This document shows, piece after piece, positions 18,615-28,577 of a stretch of 64,000 nucleotides of DNA. The stretch lies in contig CBDHFQ010000020.1 of assembly GCA_965262565.1 (NCBI GenBank), positions 62,001 through 126,000 of the forward strand, given 5' to 3'. The stretch's first letter is position 1. Every line of letters begins with the position of its first letter. Both the position numbers and the translations under genes were made by a program. The stretch comes from CBDHFQ01 sp965262565. Lineage in GTDB: Bacteria; Bacteroidota; Bacteroidia; J057. The notes beneath the pieces are model-generated. The model was not told the DNA's origin, did not search any database, and saw only the letters and a list, made by a program, of their open reading frames with translations.

Positions 18615-19604
18615 GATACATTATTTGGCACAATCGAGTTACATTCTGGGCAATCAAAATTGATAAAAATGAAAAATCTATACTGTTATGTTAACATTTC
18701 CTTAAAATATTATTGGGTTTTAAGAAAGAGTGAAATGATAAATGACAAATTAAATATATAACGATTATTGACATATGTAAAAATGAGAAATGATCTATAC
18801 ACGTGTATTGGTTGAAAAATAAAATATTGTAAAGTTATCAAATGATTTATGCTGAATTCTGCGGTGTTAGTTTTTTCAATATTCGCGGACAAGGGATGAA
18901 AGCCTGGGAGAATCGACTTGAGATTTTTTGAACAAATTGAGAGTTTTTGTTGGAGGATATTTATTCTAAATAGAATATGCTATGAAAATTTGGACGCGAA
19001 GGTGCAGCATACTGAAAAAAAGTAATTAAGAAAAATGATTTTGTGTAATAATTTGGCTATCAGTATTTTAACTTTGTTTTGGAATTTTTGTGTTCTATTC
19101 AAATCTGATCGTTTCTTTTTAGCTTGAGGATATAATGAGGTCATTTGCAACACTTTAATGATGATGAAAGGGTAAGTAAAGTGAATTAATTTTGATTCGA
19201 GGACTTGTTTATTTATAAAGATAAACCATATATATGTAATAATTATTTGTGGTTGAAATATATAATAAATGTATAATAGTTCATTTTTACTTAACATAAA
19301 TATAATAGAAAATTTAGTTTTAGTAGGAATAATATATTTATCTTTAGAACATATGTCGAAAAGTAAGAGATCTTAACCTTGGTCATGTGTACAGGAATCC
19401 GTCGCATGGCGTAAATTTATTTTAGCGGCCATTGTGAACTTTTGCCTTTGCTGCTTTGGAAGCAGCTCTATTTGAATTTGCTCATTCTCTCTTATACAGT
19501 TTTTCTTTAGTATTTCATATTACTCAATATTGTTTCTTATGTATCAATATTGGGCTTGTTAGTTTATTATATCATTTTCTCAATACTCACTAATTCTTAA
19601 TTTA
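18615..19604. other. 990-base A+T-rich region without a recognisable gene
   Basis: The region has only low-complexity, A+T-rich short frames on either strand, with no signal peptide, domain motif or RNA-gene structure that I can support. It follows a strong terminator and precedes the beta-helix gene, so it should contain that gene's promoter, but no consensus box is clear. Confidence 0.5.
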
Positions 19605-21116
19605 ATGAATTTCTCTATTACACATTTCTGTATTAGAACAACACTTGCACTAGCATTGCTATTTACCAGTGTTGTAAGTGCGCAAACTATTGTCTCGGAC
19701 AATATTACTTCAAACACTACATGGTCTCCAGCAGGAAATCCATATATCCTTGACGGATATATATTTGTTACTGGAGGAGCTACTTTAACAATCGAAGGAG
19801 GGGTGGTTATCAGAGGATTAGATGATGACCCAGCAAATAATATACTTCCTGACGGAACAGATTTAGGTCCAGTAACTGACGATGATGAAAACGTAGGAGC
19901 TTTGATTTGTACTCGTACAGGCCGTATAGTTACTTCTGGTTCCAGTGCACAAAACCCTATCATTTTTACTGCTGTAAGTGATAATTTAGAAGATCCTGAC
20001 GATTTAACTTGTGCAGATTTCGGATTATGGGGAGGACTTATTGTACTAGGTAATGCTACTGTGAGTTCGCCTGAAGAAAACCGTACTGCTGAAGGATTTG
20101 TAGAAAACATTATTGAAGGTATCGTTACACAAAACCCTTCTACAGAAGCACTTTCTCGTTTCGGAGGTACAGACGACAATGACGATCGTGGAGTGTATCG
20201 TTATATTTCAATTCGTCATGGAGGAGACGTGTTAACTGATGGTGATGAGATCAATGGATTTACATTAGGTGGAGTAGGAAGAGGAACTGTGGTTGAATTC
20301 ATTGACGTAATTGCAAATGCTGATGATGGAATCGAGTTTTTCGGAGGAACTGTAGACATGAAAAATGCTATTGTTACATGTGTGGTAGATGATTCTTATG
20401 ATTATGATCAGGGATTCCGTGGTCGTGGTCAGTTTTGGGTGGCCATCGGAGAAGGAAACCGTTTAGGTGAGCACGATGGAGGAGATGATCCAGATGAAGC
20501 CGAGCCTTTTTCAACACCAGTTGTTTATAATGCATCTTATTTTGGAAAGCCAGCTACTGCTTCATCAGATGAAAATGAATTAATCGTTTTCAGAGATAAT
20601 GCAGGTGGAACTTACAGTAACTCGATCTTTTGTCCTGGATTTGAAGATGCTATTGGATTTGAAGTTGAGTATCGTTTTGACAGGCCTAGTTCTTTCTTTC
20701 AATTCTCAACTGTAATTAATGATCCTGTATTAGGAGCTATTCAAGCGCTTAGCTTCGAAGGAAATGTTTGGTGCCAATTGGTAGAGCCACTTATTTCTCT
20801 CGATGTACAAGATGGTGGATTCACTGGTTCTACTCAGCAAAATCGTGCGTTATCAAATGCGAACAATACTATTGGAGATATAGATGCTGATAATGTTCGC
20901 GCTACCCCTTTCTCTACAATACCTAACGCATTGCCTAGTGTAACTGTACGTCCTGATGCAGTATCTGAAGTAACTTCTGGCTTAGCACCATTTATCTCTA
21001 ATTCTGATGGCTTCTTCCAGTCAGTAGATTACAAAGGTGCTATTGACCCTAACGGATCAGCTCAGGGTTGGTTAGAAGGATGGACTGCACCTTCAGAATA
21101 CGGATTAGTTCAATAA
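19605..21116 (+). CDS. Secreted right-handed beta-helix-like protein
   Basis: 503 residues with a signal peptide (cleavage near VVSAQT). The rest is rich in Asp, Gly, Asn and Val with a repeating short-strand pattern of parallel beta-helices: GGATLTIEGGVVIRG, WGGLIVLGNATV, YRYISIRHGG, IDVIANADDGIEFFGG. Such proteins are often coded near TonB-dependent receptors in Bacteroidota. I know of no assigned activity for this type. Unlike its neighbours it has no T9SS sorting domain, ending in WTAPSEYGLVQ, so it may remain periplasmic or be attached differently. It has its own terminator and a long upstream gap, so it is probably transcribed separately. Confidence 0.8.
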   Translation: MNFSITHFCIRTTLALALLFTSVVSAQTIVSDNITSNTTWSPAGNPYILDGYIFVTGGATLTIEGGVVIRGLDDDPANNILPDGTDLGPVTDDDENVGALICTRTGRIVTSGSSAQNPIIFTAVSDNLEDPDDLTCADFGLWGGLIVLGNATVSSPEENRTAEGFVENIIEGIVTQNPSTEALSRFGGTDDNDDRGVYRYISIRHGGDVLTDGDEINGFTLGGVGRGTVVEFIDVIANADDGIEFFGGTVDMKNAIVTCVVDDSYDYDQGFRGRGQFWVAIGEGNRLGEHDGGDDPDEAEPFSTPVVYNASYFGKPATASSDENELIVFRDNAGGTYSNSIFCPGFEDAIGFEVEYRFDRPSSFFQFSTVINDPVLGAIQALSFEGNVWCQLVEPLISLDVQDGGFTGSTQQNRALSNANNTIGDIDADNVRATPFSTIPNALPSVTVRPDAVSEVTSGLAPFISNSDGFFQSVDYKGAIDPNGSAQGWLEGWTAPSEYGLVQ

Positions 21117-21131
21117 TAAGCCTTTAGGGAT

Positions 21132-21196
21132 ACAGGCTCAAAACTACTAAGGACCTATGTTGCCTTAAGTATTTTTGAGTCTGTTATTATTTTTCT
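21132..21196 (+). terminator. Candidate terminator after the beta-helix gene
   Basis: ACAGGCTCAAAA (21132-21143) pairs with TTTTGAGTCTGT (21173-21184) with one G-T pair, enclosing a 29-base loop, and is followed by a T-rich tract. Confidence 0.6.
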
Positions 21197-21269
21197 AGAA
21201 TGCTCATTCTATCTTATCACCTTAGATAACTCGTTTAACCGCAATTAAATATTTATTTCAAGATTTATT

Positions 21270-24014
21270 ATGAGACAACCTTTCTTTCAAGTGTGCTTCA
21301 GAGCTCTTCTAGGATGCTTGCTGGCATTTGGCTTGCAGACCTTACTAGCTCAAGATTTTGCCTATGTGGCGAACACACAATCAAACGACGTAAGCGTCAT
21401 TGATTTAACAAATGGCACAGTGATAGAAACCATTGCAGTCGAAGAAGTGCCAGTAGATGTGGCGGCTTCTCCTAATGGTAATCTTATTGCTGTAACGAAT
21501 GCAGTAGGGGGAAGCATTTCTCTTATTGATCCTTCTACAAATGCTGTCATCAATACGTTTCCAACGGGAAACCTGCCTTCTAACGGAGTTTTTGGTCCCG
21601 ATGGAACAACTATCTATCAATCTTTCCTTGCTGAGAATAGGGTTGAAGTGTTTGATCTTGATGGAAACTCTATCGCAAACATCGACATTCCCGGAGGGCC
21701 TACAGCAATGGCGCTACGTCCAGGAACAGATTTACTTTATGTGGTAAGAAGTTCAGATGGAGCTTTAGGAGCGATTAATGTATCTACCAATGAAGCTGAC
21801 CCAACAATAGATATTACGTTGGAAGGAGTTACTGCTGCAGGTCCTACAAATCCATTTTCTATAGCTATTTCTGAAGATGGGAATACGGCTGTAGTTCCTA
21901 ACTCTTCAAGTGGATTTGGAAATGTTGTTGATTTAACAACAGGTACTGTTAGCAGAATTCAGGAATCTTTCTCTCCAGATGGTGCCGGAGCAACTGATGC
22001 TTTTTTAGGTGGTGGGATAGGTGCTGCTATTTCAGGCGATTTTGGATTAGTAGTAGAAGAATCAGCCGGAGAATTGTCTTTTGTTGACCTTACTAACAAT
22101 AATGTAATCATCAATACTTTCACAGATGATGATGGGATCATAGGCTTTGGAGCTACCACTTTGCCTATTGGAGTTGCTGTTAATGCGGAAAATACTACAG
22201 CATTAGTTACACTTTCTGGGCCAAATCAGGTAGCTGTGGTTGATTTAACTGATCGCAGTTTTACCACTATAGATGTAGGTGATACTCCTCGCAGATTGGC
22301 GATTGTATCAGTGGTTGAAGATCAAAATATAGCTCCTAGTGCTGCTTTTACTTCTGACGTAACTTCAGGAACAGCTCCTTTAACGGTAAGCTTTGACGCT
22401 TCTACTTCTTCTGATGATGACGGAGAGATCATTGAATTTGCATGGGATTTTGGTGATGGTAACACTGCTACTGGTGAAACTGCAAGTAATACATTTACAC
22501 AGGCTGGTACATTTACTGTGACCCTTACAGTTACTGATGATGATAGTGCTACCGCTACTGCAACGGCTACTATTGAAGTAAGTGAAGACAATGGAAACGG
22601 TGGAGGAAACGGAGATGTAGCAGCTGCGCTTCAGGAAGTATTAGATGATAATATTCTAAGTGCAGGTGGATTAAGTGCTTCAGTATTATTGGCTGATGGT
22701 TCTATTGAAACCCTGACAAACGGAATTGCTGGTATTGGTGTACAAAATGATCCAGCAATCAAATTTGGTGTGGCAGATTTCTCTTCTCATCTAATGGCAG
22801 TATTAACTCTGAGATTAGTTGAAGAAGGAACTTTCACTGGTTTAGACGAAGAGTTAGGAGCTGGTGTAGTAGCAGGTCCACCTACATTTTTTCCTACTAA
22901 TACTACCTTAGAACAACTTCTAAATCATACCAGTGGGATAAATAACTTTGCAGGTTTTGCTTCTTACTTTGATCCGGCACTATCTATTTTATTCGGTGAT
23001 TTAACAACTGATTACAGTGCTTTAAATTATACTCCTATCCTGAGTACTTTTGTATTTCCACAAGGACCAGCGACTCCTAACGGATTTGAATATTCAAATA
23101 CTAACTACTTAGTATTAGGAGAAAAAATCGAACAAACTACCGGGCAATCACTACAAGAATTGTTGCAAAGCCTTGTGTTAGATCCAGCAGGTATAGCTGA
23201 AGGAGATGTGGAATTTTTCTTGGGAGTTCAGCCTCAAAATATTTCCAGCTTATTCGTAAACATTTCAGGGATTTTACCAGAAGCTCTTTCTGATCAAACT
23301 TCTATCCTAACAAGTACTGGTGCATCTGGAAGTGTAATAGCTACACCTGAGGCTGTAGCACAATACATGGCAGCTTTATTTGCCGGAGATATTCTTTCAG
23401 CTTCTTCTATTGAGGCTTTAACTAGTTTCGCGCCTAGTACAGGACGTTTAGGATCTGATTATGGATTGGGAACAGAATTGTTTACGCTTTCTATCGGTGG
23501 AGAAGATCAGACCTTCGTAGGACATACAGGTAATGTAAATTACAAGAGTGCTTTCATCTTCGGCCTTGATTTAGGAGTAGGTGCTTTCGTAACAACAAAT
23601 AACAATGAAGTTTCTGACACTACTATTCTTGAAATTGCTCGCTTATTAGTAGAAGCTGCTCAGGCTGATACTGGGGGAACTGACAATATAGCTCCTGTAG
23701 CAGCATTTTCTGCTACTCCGGATTCAGGAACAGCTCCTTTAACTGTAGTTTTGGAAGCAGATGATTCTTCGGATGAAGATGGTACTATCGAAACTTTTGC
23801 ATGGGACTTTGGAGACGGAAACACAGCAACTGGAGATAGCGTAACCAATACATTCGATACTACAGGAGTATTTACTGTAACACTTATTGTAACTGATAAT
23901 GGTGGTGCTTCTGATACAGCAACAGCTACTATTACTGTCTCACCAGAAGTAGTTGATACTGCAGATGTATTTACATTACAATTGCTACATGCTTCTGATT
24001 TAGAAGGTGGGTAG
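21270..24014 (+). CDS. Giant multidomain surface protein, N-terminal part (beta-propeller, PKD, serine-hydrolase-like, PKD), ends at a frameshift
   Basis: 914 residues up to a premature TAG. Order: signal peptide (1-28); YVTN/YncE-type seven-bladed propeller (29-350; e.g. SVIDLTNGTVIETIAV); PKD (354-437); Gly/Asn linker; serine-hydrolase-like module (450-797); PKD (807-890); then the first strand of a 5'-nucleotidase-type metallophosphatase (TLQLLHASDLEGG). In the hydrolase module the SxxK site reads Asp503-Phe-Ser-Ser506, so both catalytic residues are missing, while YSN (608-610) and HTG (752-754) remain. The frame breaks at GGTGGGTAG (24006-24014). One more G there would continue straight into the next reading frame and give a ~2,426-residue protein. 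It starts 73 bases after a terminator. Confidence 0.88.
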   Translation: MRQPFFQVCFRALLGCLLAFGLQTLLAQDFAYVANTQSNDVSVIDLTNGTVIETIAVEEVPVDVAASPNGNLIAVTNAVGGSISLIDPSTNAVINTFPTGNLPSNGVFGPDGTTIYQSFLAENRVEVFDLDGNSIANIDIPGGPTAMALRPGTDLLYVVRSSDGALGAINVSTNEADPTIDITLEGVTAAGPTNPFSIAISEDGNTAVVPNSSSGFGNVVDLTTGTVSRIQESFSPDGAGATDAFLGGGIGAAISGDFGLVVEESAGELSFVDLTNNNVIINTFTDDDGIIGFGATTLPIGVAVNAENTTALVTLSGPNQVAVVDLTDRSFTTIDVGDTPRRLAIVSVVEDQNIAPSAAFTSDVTSGTAPLTVSFDASTSSDDDGEIIEFAWDFGDGNTATGETASNTFTQAGTFTVTLTVTDDDSATATATATIEVSEDNGNGGGNGDVAAALQEVLDDNILSAGGLSASVLLADGSIETLTNGIAGIGVQNDPAIKFGVADFSSHLMAVLTLRLVEEGTFTGLDEELGAGVVAGPPTFFPTNTTLEQLLNHTSGINNFAGFASYFDPALSILFGDLTTDYSALNYTPILSTFVFPQGPATPNGFEYSNTNYLVLGEKIEQTTGQSLQELLQSLVLDPAGIAEGDVEFFLGVQPQNISSLFVNISGILPEALSDQTSILTSTGASGSVIATPEAVAQYMAALFAGDILSASSIEALTSFAPSTGRLGSDYGLGTELFTLSIGGEDQTFVGHTGNVNYKSAFIFGLDLGVGAFVTTNNNEVSDTTILEIARLLVEAAQADTGGTDNIAPVAAFSATPDSGTAPLTVVLEADDSSDEDGTIETFAWDFGDGNTATGDSVTNTFDTTGVFTVTLIVTDNGGASDTATATITVSPEVVDTADVFTLQLLHASDLEGG

Positions 24015-27000
24015 ATGCAATCACTAATGCACCTAATTTTGCTGCTATCACTGATGCATTAGAAGACGAATTTGACAATACACTAATTCTATCAGGAGGT
24101 GATAACTATATTCCCGGACCTTTCTTTGACGCTGCTGGAGATTTCAGCCTTCGTCCGGTTATTCAGGATGTGCTTCAAGAATTCTTTGGTGAGCCTGGAT
24201 TAACTAATTTAAGAGAGGCACCTGGTCGTATTGATATTTCCATTATGAATATCATTGGATTCGATGCTTCTGCTATTGGTAATCATGAATTTGATGCAGG
24301 ACCTGATGCTTTCTCTACCATTATAGGTACGGATATCAGAGGTGATGCTTTAGGCGATGTTCGTTGGTTAGGTGCTCAATTCCCATTCTTATCGAGTAAT
24401 TTGGATTTCAGTGCAGAAGGAGCCCTTTCCGGCTTGGCTACTACTGATATTTTACCTAATACAGATTTCCAGTCTTTACCTTCAGATTTAGCAGCAGCAG
24501 CAGCAGCTCCTAAATTAGCTCCTGCTACTACTATTGAAAGAGGTGGAGAAACCATTGGTGTGATTGGTGCGACTACTCAGGTGCTTGAGCAAATTACTTC
24601 TTCCGGAAATGTTGAAGTTGTTGGCCCTACTTCAAATGATATACCAGCACTAGCTGGAATCATACAGCCTATTATCGATGCTTTTGAGGCTCAGGGTATT
24701 AATAAGATTATTCTTGTATCTCACCTTCAACAAGTTGAATTAGAGCAAGAATTAGCTGGCACGTTAAGTGGTATAGATATCGTTGTTGCTGGTGGCTCTG
24801 ATGTTCTTCAGGCTCAGGAAGATGATATTCTTCGCCCTGGAGATGAAATTGAAGAGTCATATCCTTTTAGAGCTACTGATGCTGATGGAAATCCTGTTGT
24901 AGTAGTTGGAACAGATGGTGAGTATACATATGTAGGTCGTTTGATTGTAGATTTTGATGCAAATGGTGTCATAGTTGAAGAATCTTTGGATAATGTTCTA
25001 AATGGTGCTTATGCAACTATTCCAGAAGTAGTAGATAACGTAGCTGGAGATGATGCTTTTGTTGAAAATAGCAAAGGTGAATTAGTGATGCGTTTAACTG
25101 ATGCTATTTTGGGTCTTGTTAGTGCTGCAGATGCGAATATCATCGGTCAAACTGATGTATTCTTAGAGGGTAGAAGAGAGCAAGTACGTACCGAAGAAAC
25201 TAATCTTGGAAATCTTTCTGCGGATGCGAACCTGACGATTGCACAGGAATTTGACGAGACAGTAGTAATATCTCTAAAAAATGGTGGTGGTATTCGTGCT
25301 GCTATTGGTCAAATCGTTGATAATGGAGATGGAACTTCCACATTGGTACCTCCTCTTGCTAATCCTCAAACAGGAAAACAAGAAGGAGATGTTTCTCAAT
25401 TAGATATTGTAAATACTCTACGTTTCAATAATTCTCTGACCCTTCTAACCTTAACTGCTGGAGAGTTACAGACTATTTTAGAACACAGTGTTGCAGAGTC
25501 TACTCCTGGAAACACTCCTGGAAGATTCCCTCAAATTGGTGGATTGAGATTTGATGTAGATACTGCTCAGGCTGAAGGCGAAAAGATCATCAATGCTTTC
25601 TTGATTAATGAAAATGGGAATGATGTTGAGCAATTGATTGCTGACAAAGAAATTGTTGGAGATCCTGCGAGAACGGTAAGAATTGTAACATTGAATTTCT
25701 TAGCAGATGGAGGTGATGGCTATCCATTCCCTACAGGAGAAAGCGCTGCGAGAATAGATCTTCCTGATGTATTAACCGATTCAGGAGCATTTAACTTTGC
25801 TGCGCCAGGTACTGAGCAAGATGCTTTCGCTGAGTTCTTCGGAGCAAATTTTGCAGCACCTAACGCTCCTTTCAATATTGAAGAAACGCCTTCTACGGAT
25901 GATTTACGTATCGTATTCACTACTTTTGTCGATACTACGGGAGATACCACTATTGTAGATCCATCTATACAAACTGCATTACAGGAAGTATTAGATGCTA
26001 ATGTTCAACCTTGTGGTGGACTAAATGTGGTCGTATCTCAAGGGGACAATGTATTTAGCTTATCTAATGGATTCGCTGATATTAGCCAACCAGTTGATCC
26101 ATCTATCAACTTTGGTACTGCAGACTTGACCCAACACTTCATGGCTGTGTTAACGCTTCGTTTACAGGAAGAAGGTATTCTCAGTTTAAGTGATGAGATT
26201 GGTTCCTTAATAAATACTGACCCTTCAGTAGTTCCTTCGGCGACTACCATTGAGCAATTACTTAGACATACAAGTGGTATTCCAAATTTTGCTGATGCGG
26301 AAACTTATTTCGATGCAGGTGTTTCCAGCTTATTTGGTGATTTAAGTTTTGATTTCAGCACGGTGGATTATGCGCCTATCTTTAGTGAATTTGTAGTTCC
26401 ACAAGGAGCAGCTACTCCTGGTGAATTCTCCTATTCAAATACAAACTTCCTTGTATTAGGAGAAGTTTTAGAAGCGATCACTGGTCAATCTATACAGGAA
26501 TTACTGGAATCCTTCATATTATCACCTGCGGGATTAACTGATTTAGCTTTCTTCCTCGGTGATGCGAAGCCTGAGAATACTTCTACTTTCTTCTTCGATT
26601 TAAGTGGATTTCAGCCAGAAGCATTATCCGACCAAACATCTATTTTATCTAGTACTGGAGCATCAGGAAGTATTGTCGCAACTCCCGAAGGAGTACTTGG
26701 CTTTATGAGTGCTTTATTAGACGGAGAAATTATTTCTGATTCTTCTATAGCGTTATTGACTGACTTTACCCCTGTAGATGGTCGTTTAAGTGATGCGTAC
26801 GGTTTAGGTACTGAATTATTCACTTTGGATATTGATGATGGAAGAGGAAACGTCAGAGAAGATGCAGCTTTCATTGGCCATGTCGGAGATGTAAACTATG
26901 CTACAGCACTTATCGTTAGTCCTGAATTAGATGTTCTGGCTTATGTATCTGCTAACTGTCAGACTGTTTCTGATACAACTGTTCTTGAAATTGCTCGCCA

Positions 27001-28549
27001 GTTAGTTCGTGTGGTAGATAATCCAAGAGCTTGTCCTGCAGTACCAGTAGAAACTGAAGTTACAGCTCAAATTTGTGCTGGAGATGAGTTTGATTTCAAT
27101 GGAGAAACCCTTACTGAATCAGGAGTATTCGTCGATACTCTTTCTACCATTGATGGTTGTGATTCCGTGGTAGTATTGAATCTGATCGTGTTTGATACTG
27201 GCATTGATACTGTTGATTTCGCCATTTGCGATAATGAATCGTTTGAATTTGGAGAGCAAATTCTAACTGAGCCTGGTACATTTGTAGATACTACATTTAA
27301 TCCTGCAGGATGTCCATTAATTACAGTATTGAACCTTACTGTTAATCCTACAGCAGCTACTGAAGTCAGTGCTACTATTACCGAAGGCGAAACCTTTGAG
27401 GTAGGAGATGAAAGCTTTAGCGAAGCAGGAACATTTGAAGTGGTATTAGAAACTTCCTTAGGTTGTGATTCTATCGTTACGCTTACTTTGGATGTCATCG
27501 AAGATACGGCTTCAAATCCATTGGATATCGTTAGTATCGATGTAGTAGATGCTTCCTTTAACGTAATCATTCCAGATCTTCAGGATGGTGCAGTGATCAA
27601 CTTGGAAGACATTGATAACATTCCGTTGAATTTCGAAGCTATTGGTGGTTCAGATCAGATTGAAAGTGTTTCCTTCGCTTTGACTGGTGCCAGTTCTTTC
27701 AGTTCCGTAGAGAACGTCGCTCCATTTATGTTATTCGGAGATCCTGGAAATAATGAAGATAATTTTGCACGTAATCTGGTACCTGGAAACTATACCTTAA
27801 TTGTGACAGCTTTCAGTGCTGATGGTAGCACAGGAGACAATGGAACAAGTTTAGTCATAAACTTCCAGGTGGTTGATTCAGATGATTTTGCAGTATCTCA
27901 GTTCAATCTGGTAGATGAAAACTTTAATGTGCTAATTGAAGGAATTCAGGAAGGTCAGGTAATTGACCTGAGTACTTTTGATGTGGATGAATTTAATATT
28001 GAAGCAGTCGTAGAAGGAGAAGGTGATGAAAGTGTATTATTCAGATTAGCTGGTCCATTCGATTTGGTAAGATCTGAAAACGTTGCCCCTTACACTATCT
28101 TCGGTGATGATCCTAATTTAGGAACTAACTTCGCCCAAGCTTTACCTACAGGAAGCTATTCACTAAGAGCTATTCCATATAGTGAAGACTTAGGTGATTT
28201 AGGTGATGGTGGTTTAGGTGTTTCTTTAGCAGTCAACTTTGAAGTAGTAGAATCTACAGCACGTAGAGCGCTTAGAGGAACTGCTGACGTTAGCATGCTT
28301 TCGGTTTATCCAAACCCAGCACAAATTAACGAAAGTGTAACTGTCTTCATGGAAAGCAATATTGAAGGTCGAGTTCAAATTCGTATGATCAATCAGACTG
28401 GTCAATTGATACAAGATATTTTTGCAGATTCTAAAGGAGGAAGATTATCACAGCAACTTAAACTGGATAATTTAGCTGCTGGAATCTATCACATACAATT
28501 GATTAGTGATCAATCAAATGAAAGTCTTCGTCTGATTGTTCGTGATTAA
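24011..28549 (+). CDS. Giant multidomain surface protein, C-terminal part (5'-nucleotidase-like, serine-hydrolase-like, adhesin repeats, T9SS)
   Basis: This continues the preceding protein in the shifted frame. Coding similarity begins at 24011, while the first start codon in this frame is GTG 24170. Order: calcineurin-like phosphoesterase (LILSGGDNYIPGP, IGNHEFDAGPDAF, ILVSHLQQ); 5'-nucleotidase C-terminal domain (ETNLGNLSADA, KNGGGIRAAIG); a third serine-hydrolase-like module with Asp-Leu-Thr-Gln in place of SxxK (Asp codon at 26123); three cysteine-bearing repeats of the ICAGDEFDFNGETLTESG type; two Ig-like repeats; and a type A T9SS domain (LSVYPNPAQ). The first metal-binding loop reads SDLEGG where most relatives have NDxHG. 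Without the upstream frame the fragment lacks a signal peptide and could not be exported. Confidence 0.85.
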   Translation, partial: VDAITNAPNFAAITDALEDEFDNTLILSGGDNYIPGPFFDAAGDFSLRPVIQDVLQEFFGEPGLTNLREAPGRIDISIMNIIGFDASAIGNHEFDAGPDAFSTIIGTDIRGDALGDVRWLGAQFPFLSSNLDFSAEGALSGLATTDILPNTDFQSLPSDLAAAAAAPKLAPATTIERGGETIGVIGATTQVLEQITSSGNVEVVGPTSNDIPALAGIIQPIIDAFEAQGINKIILVSHLQQVELEQELAGTLSGIDIVVAGGSDVLQAQEDDILRPGDEIEESYPFRATDADGNPVVVVGTDGEYTYVGRLIVDFDANGVIVEESLDNVLNGAYATIPEVVDNVAGDDAFVENSKGELVMRLTDAILGLVSAADANIIGQTDVFLEGRREQVRTEETNLGNLSADANLTIAQEFDETVVISLKNGGGIRAAIGQIVDNGDGTSTLVPPLANPQTGKQEGDVSQLDIVNTLRFNNSLTLLTLTAGELQTILEHSVAESTPGNTPGRFPQIGGLRFDVDTAQAEGEKIINAFLINENGNDVEQLIADKEIVGDPARTVRIVTLNFLADGGDGYPFPTGESAARIDLPDVLTDSGAFNFAAPGTEQDAFAEFFGANFAAPNAPFNIEETPSTDDLRIVFTTFVDTTGDTTIVDPSIQTALQEVLDANVQPCGGLNVVVSQGDNVFSLSNGFADISQPVDPSINFGTADLTQHFMAVLTLRLQEEGILSLSDEIGSLINTDPSVVPSATTIEQLLRHTSGIPNFADAETYFDAGVSSLFGDLSFDFSTVDYAPIFSEFVVPQGAATPGEFSYSNTNFLVLGEVLEAITGQSIQELLESFILSPAGLTDLAFFLGDAKPENTSTFFFDLSGFQPEALSDQTSILSSTGASGSIVATPEGVLGFMSALLDGEIISDSSIALLTDFTPVDGRLSDAYGLGTELFTLDIDDGRGNVREDAAFIGHVGDVNYATALIVSPELDVLAYVSANCQTVSDTTVLEIARQLVRVVDNPRACPAVPVETEVTAQICAGDEFDFNGETLTESGVFVDTLSTIDGCDSVVVLNLIVFDTGIDTVDFAICDNESFEFGEQILTEPGTFVDTTFNPAGCPLITVLNLTVNPTAATEVSATITEGETFEVGDESFSEAGTFEVVLETSLGCDSIVTLTLDVIEDTASNPLDIVSIDVVDASFNVIIPDLQDGAVINLEDIDNIPLNFEAIGGSDQIESVSFALTGASSFSSVENVAPFMLFGDPGNNEDNFARNLVPGNYTLIVTAFSADGSTGDNGTSLVINFQVVDSDDFAVSQFNLVDENFNVLIEGIQEGQVIDLSTFDVDEFNIEAVVEGEGDESVLFRLAGPFDLVRSENVAPYTIFGDDPNLGTNFAQALPTGSYSLRAIPYSEDLGDLGDGGLGVSLAVNFEVVESTARRALRGTADVSMLSVYPNPAQINESVTVFMESNIEGRVQIRMINQTGQLIQDIFADSKGGRLSQQLKLDNLAAGIYHIQLISDQSNESLRLIVRD

Positions 28550-28577
28550 TTCTTACTATGCCTTCTTTTTAGAAGGG

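Noticed and set aside
18710..19297. Minus-strand short frames (60 and 105 codons) in the A+T-rich gap
   Set aside because: Composition is low-complexity Ile/Phe/Tyr-rich typical of A+T-rich noise, with no motif, no ribosome-binding context and no neighbour support.
19580..20179. 199-codon minus-strand frame opposite the beta-helix gene
   Set aside because: Ser/Pro/Val-rich antisense shadow of a secreted protein with a strong signal peptide on the plus strand.
23990..24020. Programmed frameshifting to make the giant protein
   Set aside because: No slippery heptamer or downstream pseudoknot is evident, and the downstream domains need the upstream signal peptide; a single-base deletion or miscount is simpler.
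27067..27570. 167-codon minus-strand frame opposite the adhesin repeats
   Set aside because: Antisense shadow; the plus strand has clear repeats and domain structure.
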